From Terrimonas rubra (lineage in GTDB: Bacteria > Bacteroidota > Bacteroidia > Chitinophagales > Chitinophagaceae), in assembly GCF_042686025.1 (NCBI RefSeq), contig NZ_JBHUOZ010000001.1:372001-436000 (forward strand): a DNA stretch of 64,000 nt, written 5' to 3'. Both the position numbers and the translations under genes were made by a program. Below the pieces are notes generated by a model. The model did no database searches. It worked only from the letters and a program-made list of their open reading frames with translations, and was not told the origin of the DNA. Shown piece by piece: positions 1 to 7,502 of the stretch (position 1 is the stretch's first letter; every line of letters begins with the position of its first letter).

Positions 1-79
1 GGATCAGCAGCCTGATCAGTTCGCCGCCGGTATAGCCAGCGCCACCGATGATGCCTACCTGTATATTTTTTGTACTCAT
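1..79 (-). CDS. argC: N-acetyl-gamma-glutamyl-phosphate reductase (ArgC), N-terminal fragment
   Basis: Only the first 26 codons are in the window; the gene runs off the left edge. The visible N-terminus has the dinucleotide-binding fingerprint VGIIGGAGYTGGELIRLL typical of ArgC, which reduces N-acyl-glutamyl-phosphate to the semialdehyde in arginine synthesis. It follows argG on the same strand after about 200 bp of repeats, in the order usual for arginine clusters of Bacteroidota. In that phylum the substrate may be the N-succinyl form, as shown for Bacteroides fragilis; this cannot be decided here. Confidence 0.85.
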   Translation of the reverse strand, partial: MSTKNIQVGIIGGAGYTGGELIRLLI

Positions 80-91
80 GATTTATTTTTT

Positions 92-216
92 AAAGCTGAG
101 AGCATAAAGCTCAAAGCTGAAAGCTATTTGTAATAAAAAAGCAAAAAGCTGAAAGCCGTTATGTTCCCTGCTTTCAGCTTTTTGCCTTAGGCTTTTAGCT
201 TTATGTTGAAAAGCGA
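92..216. repeat. GCTGAAAGC simple-repeat array between argG and argC
   Basis: Imperfect copies of (A)AGCTGAAAGC and its complement fill the stretch between the two arginine genes. The same motif recurs near 26.3, 47.5 and 54.1 kb, so this is a dispersed repeat and not a local feature. Two copies in opposite orientation form the hairpin listed separately. Confidence 0.8.
141..185. terminator. 16-bp hairpin built from repeat units between argG and argC
   Basis: Arms GCAAAAAGCTGAAAGC (141-156) and GCTTTCAGCTTTTTGC (170-185) are perfectly complementary, with a 13-nt loop. The A-rich and T-rich ends give it a terminator-like form in both directions. In an argG-argC transcript it could cause partial termination or act as a processing or stability element; which one is inference. 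Confidence 0.5.
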
Positions 217-225
217 ACGGAACGA

Positions 226-259
226 TGAACGGAGCGTCGCAACAGCGGCCCGATCAGGG
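226..259. repeat. Short dispersed element, copy 1 (GTTGCGACGC core)
   Basis: TGAACGGAGCGTCGCAAC, four variable bases, then GCCCGATCAGGG. The same arrangement and spacing occurs at 30146-30179, where only the spacer and one base differ. Both copies are intergenic. Confidence 0.7.
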
Positions 260-281
260 CTATGCTGCCGACAAACCAAAA

Positions 282-1493
282 CTATCGTCGTTCTTTTTTA
301 TCGTTTTCCTCTTTTACAAGATGATACATCATGGTTTGATTACCAAAAATGCGGCTGAAGCCTTTTACATCATCACCGGTAAAGCCGGTATTCATTTCAC
401 CGTATTTACCAAATTTGCTGTTCATGAGGTCGTACGGACTTTCAATACCAATTACCTGGAAACGGTAAGGCAGTAACTGCACATATACCGCGCCCGTTAC
501 ATTACGCTGGCTGCTTTCCAGGAAGTTTTCAATATCACGCATAATAGGGTCCAGTATCTGGCCTTCGTGTAACCAGTTGCCGTAAAACTGCGCCAGCTGG
601 TCTTTCCAGTTAAGCTGCCATTTGGTAAGCACATGTTTTTCCAGTGCATGGTGTGCTTTTAAAATAACCATGGGGGCAGCGGCTTCAAAGCCTACACGGC
701 CTTTGATACCAATGATGGTATCGCCGATATGTATGTCGCGGCCAATACCAAAGGGACCGGCCAGTGTTTGCAGGTATTGAATGGCTTTGGAGGGATGATC
801 GAAAGGTTTGTTGTTCACGCCTACCAGCTCGCCTTTTTCAAAATTAAGTTTTACTTCCTCCGCTTCAGTTTTGGTTACCTGGGTAGGCCAGGCTTCCTCA
901 GGTAAAATACCTTTTGAAGAAAGGGTTTCCCTGCCACCCACGCTGGTGCCCCATAAACCTTTGTTGATGGAGTATGCGGCTTTTTCAAAATTCATATCCA
1001 CGCCCTTGCTTTGCAGGTAGGCGATCTCTTCCTCACGGCTCAGTTTCAGGTCGCGGATCGGTGTAATGATCTCTACACCGGGGATCATAATATGGAAGAC
1101 CATATCAAAACGAACCTGGTCGTTACCCGCGCCGGTACTGCCATGAGCCACCGCATCAGCGCCTATTTCCTCGGCATAGGAAGCAATATGCAGGGCCTGG
1201 CTCAAACGCTCGGCCGATACACTTAAAGGGTAAGTATTGTTTTTCAGCACGTTCCCGTAAATAAGGAACTTAATAATGCTGTCGTAATAACTTTTAACGG
1301 CATCTACCGTTTTATGGGTTTTTACACCCAGGCGATAGGCATGTTTTTCAATCTGCTGTAACTCTTCGGCCGAAAAACCACCGGTGTTTACAATGATGCT
1401 ATGTACCTCGTAACCTAATTCCTCTGTAAAATATTTAACACAGTAAGACGTATCTAAACCACCACTAAACCCTAAAACAATTTTTTTGCTCAT
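282..1493 (-). CDS. argG: Argininosuccinate synthase
   Basis: Joins citrulline and aspartate with ATP to form argininosuccinate, the penultimate step of arginine synthesis, in the cytoplasm. The 403-residue protein has the usual family length. The N-terminal ATP-pyrophosphatase P-loop is seen as VLGFSGGLDTSYC (residues 6-18), followed by the SxGxGNDQVRF substrate-binding segment (AHGSTGAGNDQVRF). The ATG at 1493 gives the standard MSKKIVLGFSGG start. The gene lies 15 bp after the GNAT gene and ahead of argC on the same strand, so it is the second gene of an arginine operon probably driven from the promoter near 2470. Confidence 0.97.
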   Translation of the reverse strand: MSKKIVLGFSGGLDTSYCVKYFTEELGYEVHSIIVNTGGFSAEELQQIEKHAYRLGVKTHKTVDAVKSYYDSIIKFLIYGNVLKNNTYPLSVSAERLSQALHIASYAEEIGADAVAHGSTGAGNDQVRFDMVFHIMIPGVEIITPIRDLKLSREEEIAYLQSKGVDMNFEKAAYSINKGLWGTSVGGRETLSSKGILPEEAWPTQVTKTEAEEVKLNFEKGELVGVNNKPFDHPSKAIQYLQTLAGPFGIGRDIHIGDTIIGIKGRVGFEAAAPMVILKAHHALEKHVLTKWQLNWKDQLAQFYGNWLHEGQILDPIMRDIENFLESSQRNVTGAVYVQLLPYRFQVIGIESPYDLMNSKFGKYGEMNTGFTGDDVKGFSRIFGNQTMMYHLVKEENDKKERR

Positions 1494-1508
1494 GTCAGAT
1501 TAAGAAAA

Positions 1509-2219
1509 TTAAAAATTGAAAACGAAATGTAATAATGATTTTAGTTTACTGCCGGTACCCGGCTTGTTTTCTTTTTTACGGAAAGGCTTTAACAATTTCC
1601 ATTGTTTAAAGCGCAGCAGGCGTTCGAAGATCTTTTTGTTTTCCTCGAAATAAGCTTTTGTTTCTTCCGGCTCGTAATGATCTTTAGGATCGTACAGCAT
1701 AGCGGTGCACATACAGTTCTTCCGTTCCTTGCTCATCAGTATCTGGTAGTTCACACAGCTTTTACAACCGGCCCAGAAAGCTTCGTCCTGTGTCAGTTCC
1801 GAATAGGTAACCGGCTCGTAACCCAGGTCGCTGTTGATCTTCATCACTGCCAGCCCCGTAGTTAACCCGAATATCTTAGCATTGGGGTATTTTTTACGGC
1901 TTAGCTCAAATATTTTTTCTTTGATACGCTTGGCTACACCCGTTTTACGGTACTGTGGCGCTACAATCAAACCCGAGTTAGCCACATATTGCTCATGGCT
2001 CCAGGTTTCAATATAACAAAAGCCCACCCAATCGCCTTTATCGGTAAAAGCAATTACGGCCTTGCCTTCGTCCATCTTGGTAGCAACATATTCCGGCGAA
2101 CGTTTGGCTATGCCTGTACCACGGGCTGCGGCAGAGGAAGCCATTTCATCGGTGATGATGGTAGCAAATATTTTGTCATCGGGGTTAGCAACCCGAACAA
2201 CGATTGCTTGATTATCCAC
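1509..2219 (-). CDS. GNAT-family acyltransferase, candidate glutamate N-acyltransferase of the arginine pathway
   Basis: First structural gene of the arginine operon, 236 residues. A GNAT acyl-CoA site is seen at residues 89-96 (QYRKTGVA), after a beta strand GLIVAP. Four cysteines at 152, 155, 169 and 171 (CxxC and CxC) could bind a metal. No classical argA or argJ is visible nearby. Genes of this type head arginine clusters in many Bacteroidota, so this protein probably supplies N-acetyl- or N-succinylglutamate, the first step; that role is inferred from context. The start is a GTG; an in-frame stop lies five codons upstream and no ATG lies between. Confidence 0.75.
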   Translation of the reverse strand: MDNQAIVVRVANPDDKIFATIITDEMASSAAARGTGIAKRSPEYVATKMDEGKAVIAFTDKGDWVGFCYIETWSHEQYVANSGLIVAPQYRKTGVAKRIKEKIFELSRKKYPNAKIFGLTTGLAVMKINSDLGYEPVTYSELTQDEAFWAGCKSCVNYQILMSKERKNCMCTAMLYDPKDHYEPEETKAYFEENKKIFERLLRFKQWKLLKPFRKKENKPGTGSKLKSLLHFVFNF

Positions 2220-2281
2220 TGTGAAAAAGAATTAAAGATAGTAGGGATTACCAGTCCTGATAAGTTTTCGGAGATTTTTCA

Positions 2282-2317
2282 CTGACAGGGACCTGGGTAA
2301 ATGGTTCGTCCTGTCAG
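2282..2317 (-). promoter_or_regulatory. Hairpin in the arginine-operon leader
   Basis: On the minus strand CTGACAGGAC and GTCCCTGTCAG pair as a stem of 8 to 10 bp with one bulged base. The 5' arm contains the TGA stop of the leader ORF at 2314-2436, so a ribosome stalled near the end of that ORF would block the stem. No T-run follows, so it is not a standard intrinsic terminator. Confidence 0.5.
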
Positions 2318-2436
2318 GAAATGCGTCGGCATTGGGGACGACAATACATAAATACATCATACCCAACGGCATAAACTCCCGTTGTGATGGCTGCGTGAAA
2401 CGCAACTTGTTTGGTATGTGTAAGAATATTGCTCAT
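2314..2436 (-). CDS. Small leader ORF (40 residues) upstream of the arginine operon
   Basis: An ATG at 2436 opens a 40-codon frame that starts MSNILTHTKQ and ends CRPQCRRIS before a TGA. Three arginines (codons CGT, CGA, CGC) occur in the last eight residues. The ATG has the A/T-rich context used in this phylum (TTTAAAACATA) and lies about 30 nt after a perfect -7 box. The stop lies inside the hairpin at 2282-2317, and the GNAT start follows 94 nt later. The layout fits an arginine-sensing leader peptide; it could also be a real small protein, or chance. No family is recognised. Confidence 0.5.
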   Translation of the reverse strand: MSNILTHTKQVAFHAAITTGVYAVGYDVFMYCRPQCRRIS

Positions 2437-2466
2437 TATGTTTTAAACAAACTGTAATTTCGGGTA

Positions 2467-2474
2467 CAAATGTA
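2467..2474 (-). promoter_or_regulatory. -7 box TACATTTG for the arginine operon
   Basis: A perfect match to the Bacteroidota consensus TAnnTTTG, read on the minus strand. It would start transcription near 2461, giving a leader of about 240 nt that holds the small ORF and the hairpin. No clear -33 TTTG lies at the usual distance. Confidence 0.55.
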
Positions 2475-2524
2475 TAAACAAAATTGAGTAATTGCGATAA
2501 ATTTTTTGTTATAAATATTTTACC

Positions 2525-2959
2525 ATGGAAAGCATACCAACAACCGGCAAATCAAGGATGAGCGGATTCAAGAAAATACTGCTAACGTTTGTTATTTTTT
2601 TAGTACTGGTACTGTCCGGTTATATCTACTGGAAGTTCTATTACCCTTATACCAGCGACGGGGTAAAATCGGGCTACCTGAACTTTGCCGTAAAGAAAGG
2701 GCAGATTTTTAAGACCTATGAAGGCAAGCTGATCCAGGAGGGTATTCGCAGTAAAACGGCCGGTGCTATTCAAAGTAACGAGTTTGAGTTTTCCATTAAA
2801 GACCCTAAAGTGTTTGAGATACTGAAGATGAACAGCGGTAAGTATTTTGACCTGCATTACAAAGAGTATAACGGCGTGCTGCCCTGGCGTGGCAATACCC
2901 GTTATATCGTGGACAGTATTATTGGTATGCGTGATATTGAAAGGGGCAGTTTGCCTTAA
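2525..2959 (+). CDS. Conserved small membrane-anchored protein of unknown function
   Basis: 144 residues. A single transmembrane helix (about residues 18-38, ILLTFVIFLVLVLSGYIYW) is followed by a soluble domain with GYLNFAVKKGQIFKTYEGKL and a C-terminal PWRGNTRYIVD motif. Proteins of this shape are common in Bacteroidota and are sometimes labelled 6-phosphogluconate dehydrogenase in databases; nothing here supports that activity. The soluble part should lie outside the inner membrane. It is divergent from the arginine operon. Met12 is an alternative start directly before the helix. Confidence 0.75.
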   Translation: MESIPTTGKSRMSGFKKILLTFVIFLVLVLSGYIYWKFYYPYTSDGVKSGYLNFAVKKGQIFKTYEGKLIQEGIRSKTAGAIQSNEFEFSIKDPKVFEILKMNSGKYFDLHYKEYNGVLPWRGNTRYIVDSIIGMRDIERGSLP

Positions 2960-3010
2960 TGGATGGTGATGTTTATTGGGTTACCATCGTTCCTCCCCTG
3001 AAAGGACTTT

Positions 3011-3040
3011 TGTTGCGTCGCACACTTCAGCTGTAGTAAC
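3011..3040. repeat. Short dispersed element, copy 1 (GTTGCGTCGC core)
   Basis: TGTTGCGTCGCACACTT, three variable bases, then CTGTAGTAAC. The same sequence with the same spacing is at 45652-45681. Both copies are intergenic. The core resembles that of the elements at 226 and 30146. Confidence 0.7.
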
Positions 3041-3066
3041 ACCGGTGAACAGGTAAGTATACCGGT

Positions 3067-3399
3067 TTATTTTATAATGGAAATAACCAGCGATACAATA
3101 AGTATTGTCAGGATAATGGCACCAAGATACAGGTACGCCGGATGTTTGTAATTGTCTTTTATTTCATGGTAATTCCTGACATACCGGTCTGAAAAAGGCA
3201 GGTCAATACGTTTCAGCCCGCAACTCTTACAAATCAAGGTTACCTCTTTGGACTTAGGCCAAAACGGGATATAATAAACATGAAAATAATTACTGGTTAC
3301 TAATATATCCACTTCCTTATCTGCTTCGCAGGCAGGACATCTGTTTAAAATAGTATCAGTGCCTAAATTAATGGTTGCTGTGCCGTTTAATAATAACAT
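3067..3399 (-). CDS. Zinc-ribbon membrane protein
   Basis: 110 residues. Two CxxC knuckles (C21/C24 in RCPAC and C57/C60 in CKSC) form a zinc ribbon, and a single C-terminal transmembrane helix occupies roughly residues 89-109. The form matches small zinc-ribbon proteins that sit on the inner membrane with the ribbon inside the cell. No catalytic motif is seen and the function is unknown. It is followed on the same strand by unrelated genes with separate spacing. Confidence 0.7.
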   Translation of the reverse strand: MLLLNGTATINLGTDTILNRCPACEADKEVDILVTSNYFHVYYIPFWPKSKEVTLICKSCGLKRIDLPFSDRYVRNYHEIKDNYKHPAYLYLGAIILTILIVSLVISIIK

Positions 3400-3453
3400 C
3401 CTGAATAAAAATTAGTCCAATTTACGCCTTATCTTTCAACTATCATTTATCCA

Positions 3454-3993
3454 TTACGCAGTAGTAAATATTGCCTCCCTGCACCATTGCGCCAACTCCT
3501 GTGTAAAGGCTTCGTTTTTCCCGGTTATAAAAATCTGCCGGTCTATCATGCCCTGCTTTGTTTTTAATACAATGGCATAAGTGGTAAACAAGCCATTTAA
3601 ATATTGTTTTTCCACTACTACTTCCCGTACATCGGAAAAACGAATGACTTTCCTGTTAAAAAATAATAAGAGCCGGTTATGCTGAATAACACATTGGTTA
3701 AACAGGTCGATGGTTTGTAATTGTGTATTCCAGTATTTTACCAAAAGAATGATTAAGATGCCCGGGACAAAAGCATAGATTACAAAACCCCAGGATAACT
3801 GCATCCCTCGCCCCCATGCAGCTAACAACATCATACAAAAGCTAAAGGCAGCTACTATGCCCAGCATTTTCCAGCTTGCATCTTCGTTTTTTATACTAAT
3901 GCGTTGTTGCAGGGAATCTATATTTACTTTTTCCTGCTCATATGGTTTAAATAGTATTTCAAACGCTTGAATGAGCTGCAGGTTTGTTTTCAA
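3454..3993 (-). CDS. Hypothetical membrane protein with two transmembrane helices
   Basis: 179 residues. Two adjacent hydrophobic segments (about 42-62 and 67-87) follow a charged N-terminal stretch. The C-terminal part (FNRKVIRFSDVREVVVEKQYL onward) looks like the bacterial PH-type fold of small membrane proteins. The reading frame starts at TTG, with an in-frame stop two codons upstream and no ATG before the first helix, so TTG is either the true start or the N-terminus is misjudged. No function can be assigned. Confidence 0.6.
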   Translation of the reverse strand: MKTNLQLIQAFEILFKPYEQEKVNIDSLQQRISIKNEDASWKMLGIVAAFSFCMMLLAAWGRGMQLSWGFVIYAFVPGILIILLVKYWNTQLQTIDLFNQCVIQHNRLLLFFNRKVIRFSDVREVVVEKQYLNGLFTTYAIVLKTKQGMIDRQIFITGKNEAFTQELAQWCREAIFTTA

Positions 3994-4058
3994 TGATTAG
4001 CAGTTTAATATCAGGTATGGTGTTTTATTGATCTGGATATATTCGGAAGGAAATCACC

Positions 4059-4451
4059 TTACTCATCATCACCCATAAAATCATCCAGGTCCCTTCTTTC
4101 TTTTTTAGTAGGGCGGCCAATTTTGCTTAAGCGTTTGCCGGTATGGAAACTGGCAGCCTGGAACTGGATGCGCTCCAGCTCCTCAGGCGGGGTAATATCT
4201 TCGTAGTATTTGATCGCCTCACTGTAAGCCTGGCGGGTATGCAATAAGCCGGTTACTTTAATGCGCCAGCGCTTGGCTTCGGTCTTCACCTCGTATTCAT
4301 CACCCACCTGCACGGTACGTGCCGCTTTTGCGGGAGCATCATTAAACTTTACCTTATTGGCATCGCAGGCTGCTGCCGCCGCCGAACGGGTTTTAAACAA
4401 CCGGATACTCCACAAATATTTATCTAACCGTAGTTTTTCTTTCTCTGCCAT
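4059..4451 (-). CDS. hslR: S4-domain RNA-binding protein, Hsp15 (HslR) family
   Basis: 130 residues with an N-terminal S4 RNA-binding fold: LRLDKYLWSIRLFKTRSAAAAACDANKVKFND (residues 7-38), then VQVGDEYEV. In E. coli, Hsp15 binds 50S subunits that carry a stalled nascent chain and helps recycle them. The acidic and basic C-terminal tail (GRPTKKERRDLDDFMGDDE) is typical of the family. A -7 box TAACTTTG lies about 20 nt upstream of the ATG. Family membership is strong; the detailed role is taken from E. coli. Confidence 0.85.
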   Translation of the reverse strand: MAEKEKLRLDKYLWSIRLFKTRSAAAAACDANKVKFNDAPAKAARTVQVGDEYEVKTEAKRWRIKVTGLLHTRQAYSEAIKYYEDITPPEELERIQFQAASFHTGKRLSKIGRPTKKERRDLDDFMGDDE

Positions 4452-4470
4452 ATGCTGTAAATAAACAGTA

Positions 4471-4478
4471 CAAAGTTA
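4471..4478 (-). promoter_or_regulatory. -7 box TAACTTTG for hslR
   Basis: Perfect TAnnTTTG on the minus strand, 19 nt before the ATG at 4451, predicting a short leader. Confidence 0.55.
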
Positions 4479-4557
4479 ACCAAACTTGTACATTTATAAT
4501 GGCATAAACAACTACACAACCCAGCGCCGATACCTGTAGGGTTTTATATGCTCTCCC

Positions 4558-7419
4558 TTATTGTACCAGCAGCTTACCGCTATCCAGTAATTGGCCGGAA
4601 CGGTTAAACAGTTTATACATCAGCAATCCCGAAGCCAGGTCAGCCGGGTTAATGGATGAAGGGATGGGACGGTATTGTTTCACAAGCCTCCCGGTAATAT
4701 CATACAGGTATAAATAACTATCAAAAGGTGCACCTTGTTTCAATAAATATTTTAAAGTGCCGGACCGGTTTACCGGGTTAGGATAAAATAAAATATGCTG
4801 TGTACCGGAAGTAGATATGGTAATCACTTCTGTATACACATAACCGCCGGCTTTCATTTTTAATTTTGCACGCCAGTAACTCTCCCCTCCCCCTGGTTTT
4901 TCAACTACCTGGTGATACGAAAAACCAGCGGTGGCCTTTTGACCGGGGAGTGTTTTCACCAAGGCCCCTTGTTTATCCACCTGTTCAAAAAAAACACTAT
5001 CGGTATAAGCGGGTGAGCTGATATTAAGATGCAGCTTCACAATGTTCTCATCCTGCAATTCATGATACAGGTTTTGATAAAAACATTTCACCCCCTGGAA
5101 ATCAATATCAAAAGCAATACTTCTCGATGCCGGGATACCGTTGCTTAACACCGGCTCCACGGCAAATACTTTAAACGGATATTGCAAGCGGTTAATAACG
5201 ATAAAGCTATCACTCGTTGTAAACAGATGTTGCAGATAGGGGCCATCTGTTAAAGCAAATATTTTATACGCTTCGGCATAAATATGTTTATTCCAGCTAA
5301 GCCTTAGGGAGTCCTCACAAATAAAATCGGGGAATGGCTGAAGGGTTTTTGTAACAACAAACTCTTTTGACAGGAAATGCCCGAAAGCCGTTTCCATCTT
5401 TAAAACAGCCCGGCTATTGGTATCCTTGATGGTCCATTGGTATTGGTAACTATCAAGCGACAGGTCTGCCCCTATCAGCTGCCAGGCCATGCCGTTATTA
5501 TAACTGATATACAGGTTGCCCTTTTCATTTGCATCGGCAACAAATGTTTTCCAGCGGATAAAAATATCGGGCGTTTCATACCGGTTAACCTCCGAACTAT
5601 GTTGCGGGCTTGTAAAGGCAAAGCTATTAAGCGTATCCGTATTAATGGCCAGGCTAAAAGCTATGTTTCCGTTAACAACAGTTGTTCCATAAACCTTTAA
5701 CAGGTAATTACCGGCGCTAGGTAACGCTATGCTTATTTGTTCTGCCGTATTGAGGGAGTCTCTTTTTCTAGCGGCAGGCTTGTTCAATGAATCGGCATGT
5801 GCCGCCACATTCAGCACCCAGGGCTTATACACGGTGCCACTGGTCACTTCCACCAGTTCAAGGTCCAGGTCATTCATGAGTGCTTTCCCGTTATTATTTA
5901 GCATTGTTGCGGTATCGGTCCAGGCCAGTGTAATTTTCGCCTGTGCTGTTGCCGCAGGTATAGTAATGGGCCTGGTCCATACCTGGCCCTGCGAAATAAC
6001 ACCGCCATCATATTTTTTTTGCTGCATCGCCCTTACCGCTTTATAGGCATTTAATGAACCGTAGCCGGTTTTAAAATCAATTCCCGTATGATGCAGATCC
6101 GTTGCTGTATTGTATAAAATTGCTTTAATTAATGCAGCAGGGGCTATTGCATTATCATTACTATCGGCATAAACCTGTTGCATTACTGCTGCAGTGCCAC
6201 TCACCATAGCGGCCGCATCTGAAGTACCGTTAGGGCCAAGCGCTACTAACTGCGGTAGCAGCCTGCCATCATAAGCCGGGCCGGCCGAACTTTCGGCAAT
6301 AATATTTCCCATATTATCAATGGCGCCTACCGTAATAATATTTTTAGCCATCTTAAAATTCCCGGTAAGGTTGCCAAAACCGGTAATACCGGCGTAAGGT
6401 CCGTTGGCGGCAGATTCACGTCCCTTATTCCCGGATGAAAAAACATGCAGCATGTTCTTGTTATCCCAGGTTTGCGCATCATAACTCAGGGCTTCTGCAC
6501 CGTAAAACGGTTGTATAATTGTACCGTAGGAATGATTTTGAATATTTACTTTCTGCGATTGAAGTATGGCGGGGTCATCAGGAAAAAGAGCATCAAAGGA
6601 ACTCGGAAAAAAAGTACAGGCATGGGCAATACCTCTTCCGTCATAAAAGCTGTTTCCTGCGCCACCTATGATAGAAGCGATGACGGTAGCATGGTTTGTT
6701 TTTGTACTGGCGGCAATGGGTGAAGGCAATACCCTTTTATACAGGTCAAGATCAGCTTCTTCCATTGCCTGTTCCTTCACCCCTACCGTTATACCCCTGC
6801 CGTTTGCACAGGGAATATCGTAATCGAGTGTGCTGAGCACATTAACACCCCTGTTATAGCCGATAATAGCGATCTCAGTCGCCGGCTTTTCCTGGCGGTC
6901 AACAAATACCACTTCCGGTAAAGCCAATACCTCTTTTAAAACAGCACCCGTTACATGGGTTATACGAACAGATGCAGAAGCTTTATCCATACTCATGATC
7001 TTTAGCCGTGGTTTGTACGCTTCTAATGCGGACAAAAGTTCAGGCATATTATAAGTACCGATATTATACACCAACTGTACATTATTATCAGGTATGGTTA
7101 ATCCGGGCGATAGTTTCCAGTCATTATTGGCCGTTTTGATCTGCCCGTTCTTTTCCAGCCGGTGATACTCGTCTGCCTGGTCAATTTTTACGATAGCCGT
7201 CTGCTCATCCAGCCATCGTACGATATGTGCAGGTTCTAATTTTTTTTCTTTGGTGGAGATGATGTAATAAGGATTAGATGGATTGTACCCGGTCAGCTTT
7301 TTATTAGCATAGTTTTCAAACAGGTCAGGTTTGCCCGCGTGTTGACCAAAAGCACAAAAGCTTACAAACACAGCAGGTATAATGGAACAAAACTTAAGTA
7401 TGGTATTTATCCTAACCAT
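4558..7419 (-). CDS. Secreted S8 (subtilisin-like) serine peptidase with T9SS C-terminal sorting domain
   Basis: 953 residues: signal peptide (1-25), a propeptide-like region, the S8 domain (about 195-465), beta-rich modules, and a final sorting domain (FYPNPVNRSGTLKYLL ... LYDITGRLVKQY) that directs export by the type IX system. Catalytic His is in TNHATVIAS (H243), oxyanion Asn in QNHSYGT (N295) and Ser in GTSDAAAMVSG (S400). At the usual catalytic Asp position (VAVIDTG) the sequence reads TVGVKEQ, so Asp is replaced by Glu216 or another acid such as those in EEADLD. The HGTH motif is also relaxed to HATV. It is probably a cell-surface or secreted protease of a divergent subfamily. PorV, encoded at 18 kb, is part of the export machinery. 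Confidence 0.88.
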   Translation of the reverse strand: MVRINTILKFCSIIPAVFVSFCAFGQHAGKPDLFENYANKKLTGYNPSNPYYIISTKEKKLEPAHIVRWLDEQTAIVKIDQADEYHRLEKNGQIKTANNDWKLSPGLTIPDNNVQLVYNIGTYNMPELLSALEAYKPRLKIMSMDKASASVRITHVTGAVLKEVLALPEVVFVDRQEKPATEIAIIGYNRGVNVLSTLDYDIPCANGRGITVGVKEQAMEEADLDLYKRVLPSPIAASTKTNHATVIASIIGGAGNSFYDGRGIAHACTFFPSSFDALFPDDPAILQSQKVNIQNHSYGTIIQPFYGAEALSYDAQTWDNKNMLHVFSSGNKGRESAANGPYAGITGFGNLTGNFKMAKNIITVGAIDNMGNIIAESSAGPAYDGRLLPQLVALGPNGTSDAAAMVSGTAAVMQQVYADSNDNAIAPAALIKAILYNTATDLHHTGIDFKTGYGSLNAYKAVRAMQQKKYDGGVISQGQVWTRPITIPAATAQAKITLAWTDTATMLNNNGKALMNDLDLELVEVTSGTVYKPWVLNVAAHADSLNKPAARKRDSLNTAEQISIALPSAGNYLLKVYGTTVVNGNIAFSLAINTDTLNSFAFTSPQHSSEVNRYETPDIFIRWKTFVADANEKGNLYISYNNGMAWQLIGADLSLDSYQYQWTIKDTNSRAVLKMETAFGHFLSKEFVVTKTLQPFPDFICEDSLRLSWNKHIYAEAYKIFALTDGPYLQHLFTTSDSFIVINRLQYPFKVFAVEPVLSNGIPASRSIAFDIDFQGVKCFYQNLYHELQDENIVKLHLNISSPAYTDSVFFEQVDKQGALVKTLPGQKATAGFSYHQVVEKPGGGESYWRAKLKMKAGGYVYTEVITISTSGTQHILFYPNPVNRSGTLKYLLKQGAPFDSYLYLYDITGRLVKQYRPIPSSINPADLASGLLMYKLFNRSGQLLDSGKLLVQ

Positions 7420-7456
7420 ATACTATTTACCGCTTTTATACGGTTTTTCAAATAAC

Positions 7457-7489
7457 AAGAGGTTGTCTCCAATAATGAGACAACCTCTT
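7457..7489 (-). terminator. Intrinsic terminator after the M57 peptidase gene
   Basis: A perfect 13-bp stem (AAGAGGTTGTCTC / GAGACAACCTCTT) with a 7-nt loop, followed on the minus strand by a moderately T-rich stretch. It separates the M57 gene from the S8 gene downstream. Confidence 0.8.
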
Positions 7490-7502
7490 ATGAAATTATC
7501 GT

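Noticed and set aside
225..476. 83-codon plus-strand frame over the argG 3' end
   Set aside because: It overlaps the well-supported argG gene on the other strand and has no protein-like features.
2282..2317. Classical intrinsic terminator in the arginine leader
   Set aside because: The stem is present, but no T-run follows on either strand.
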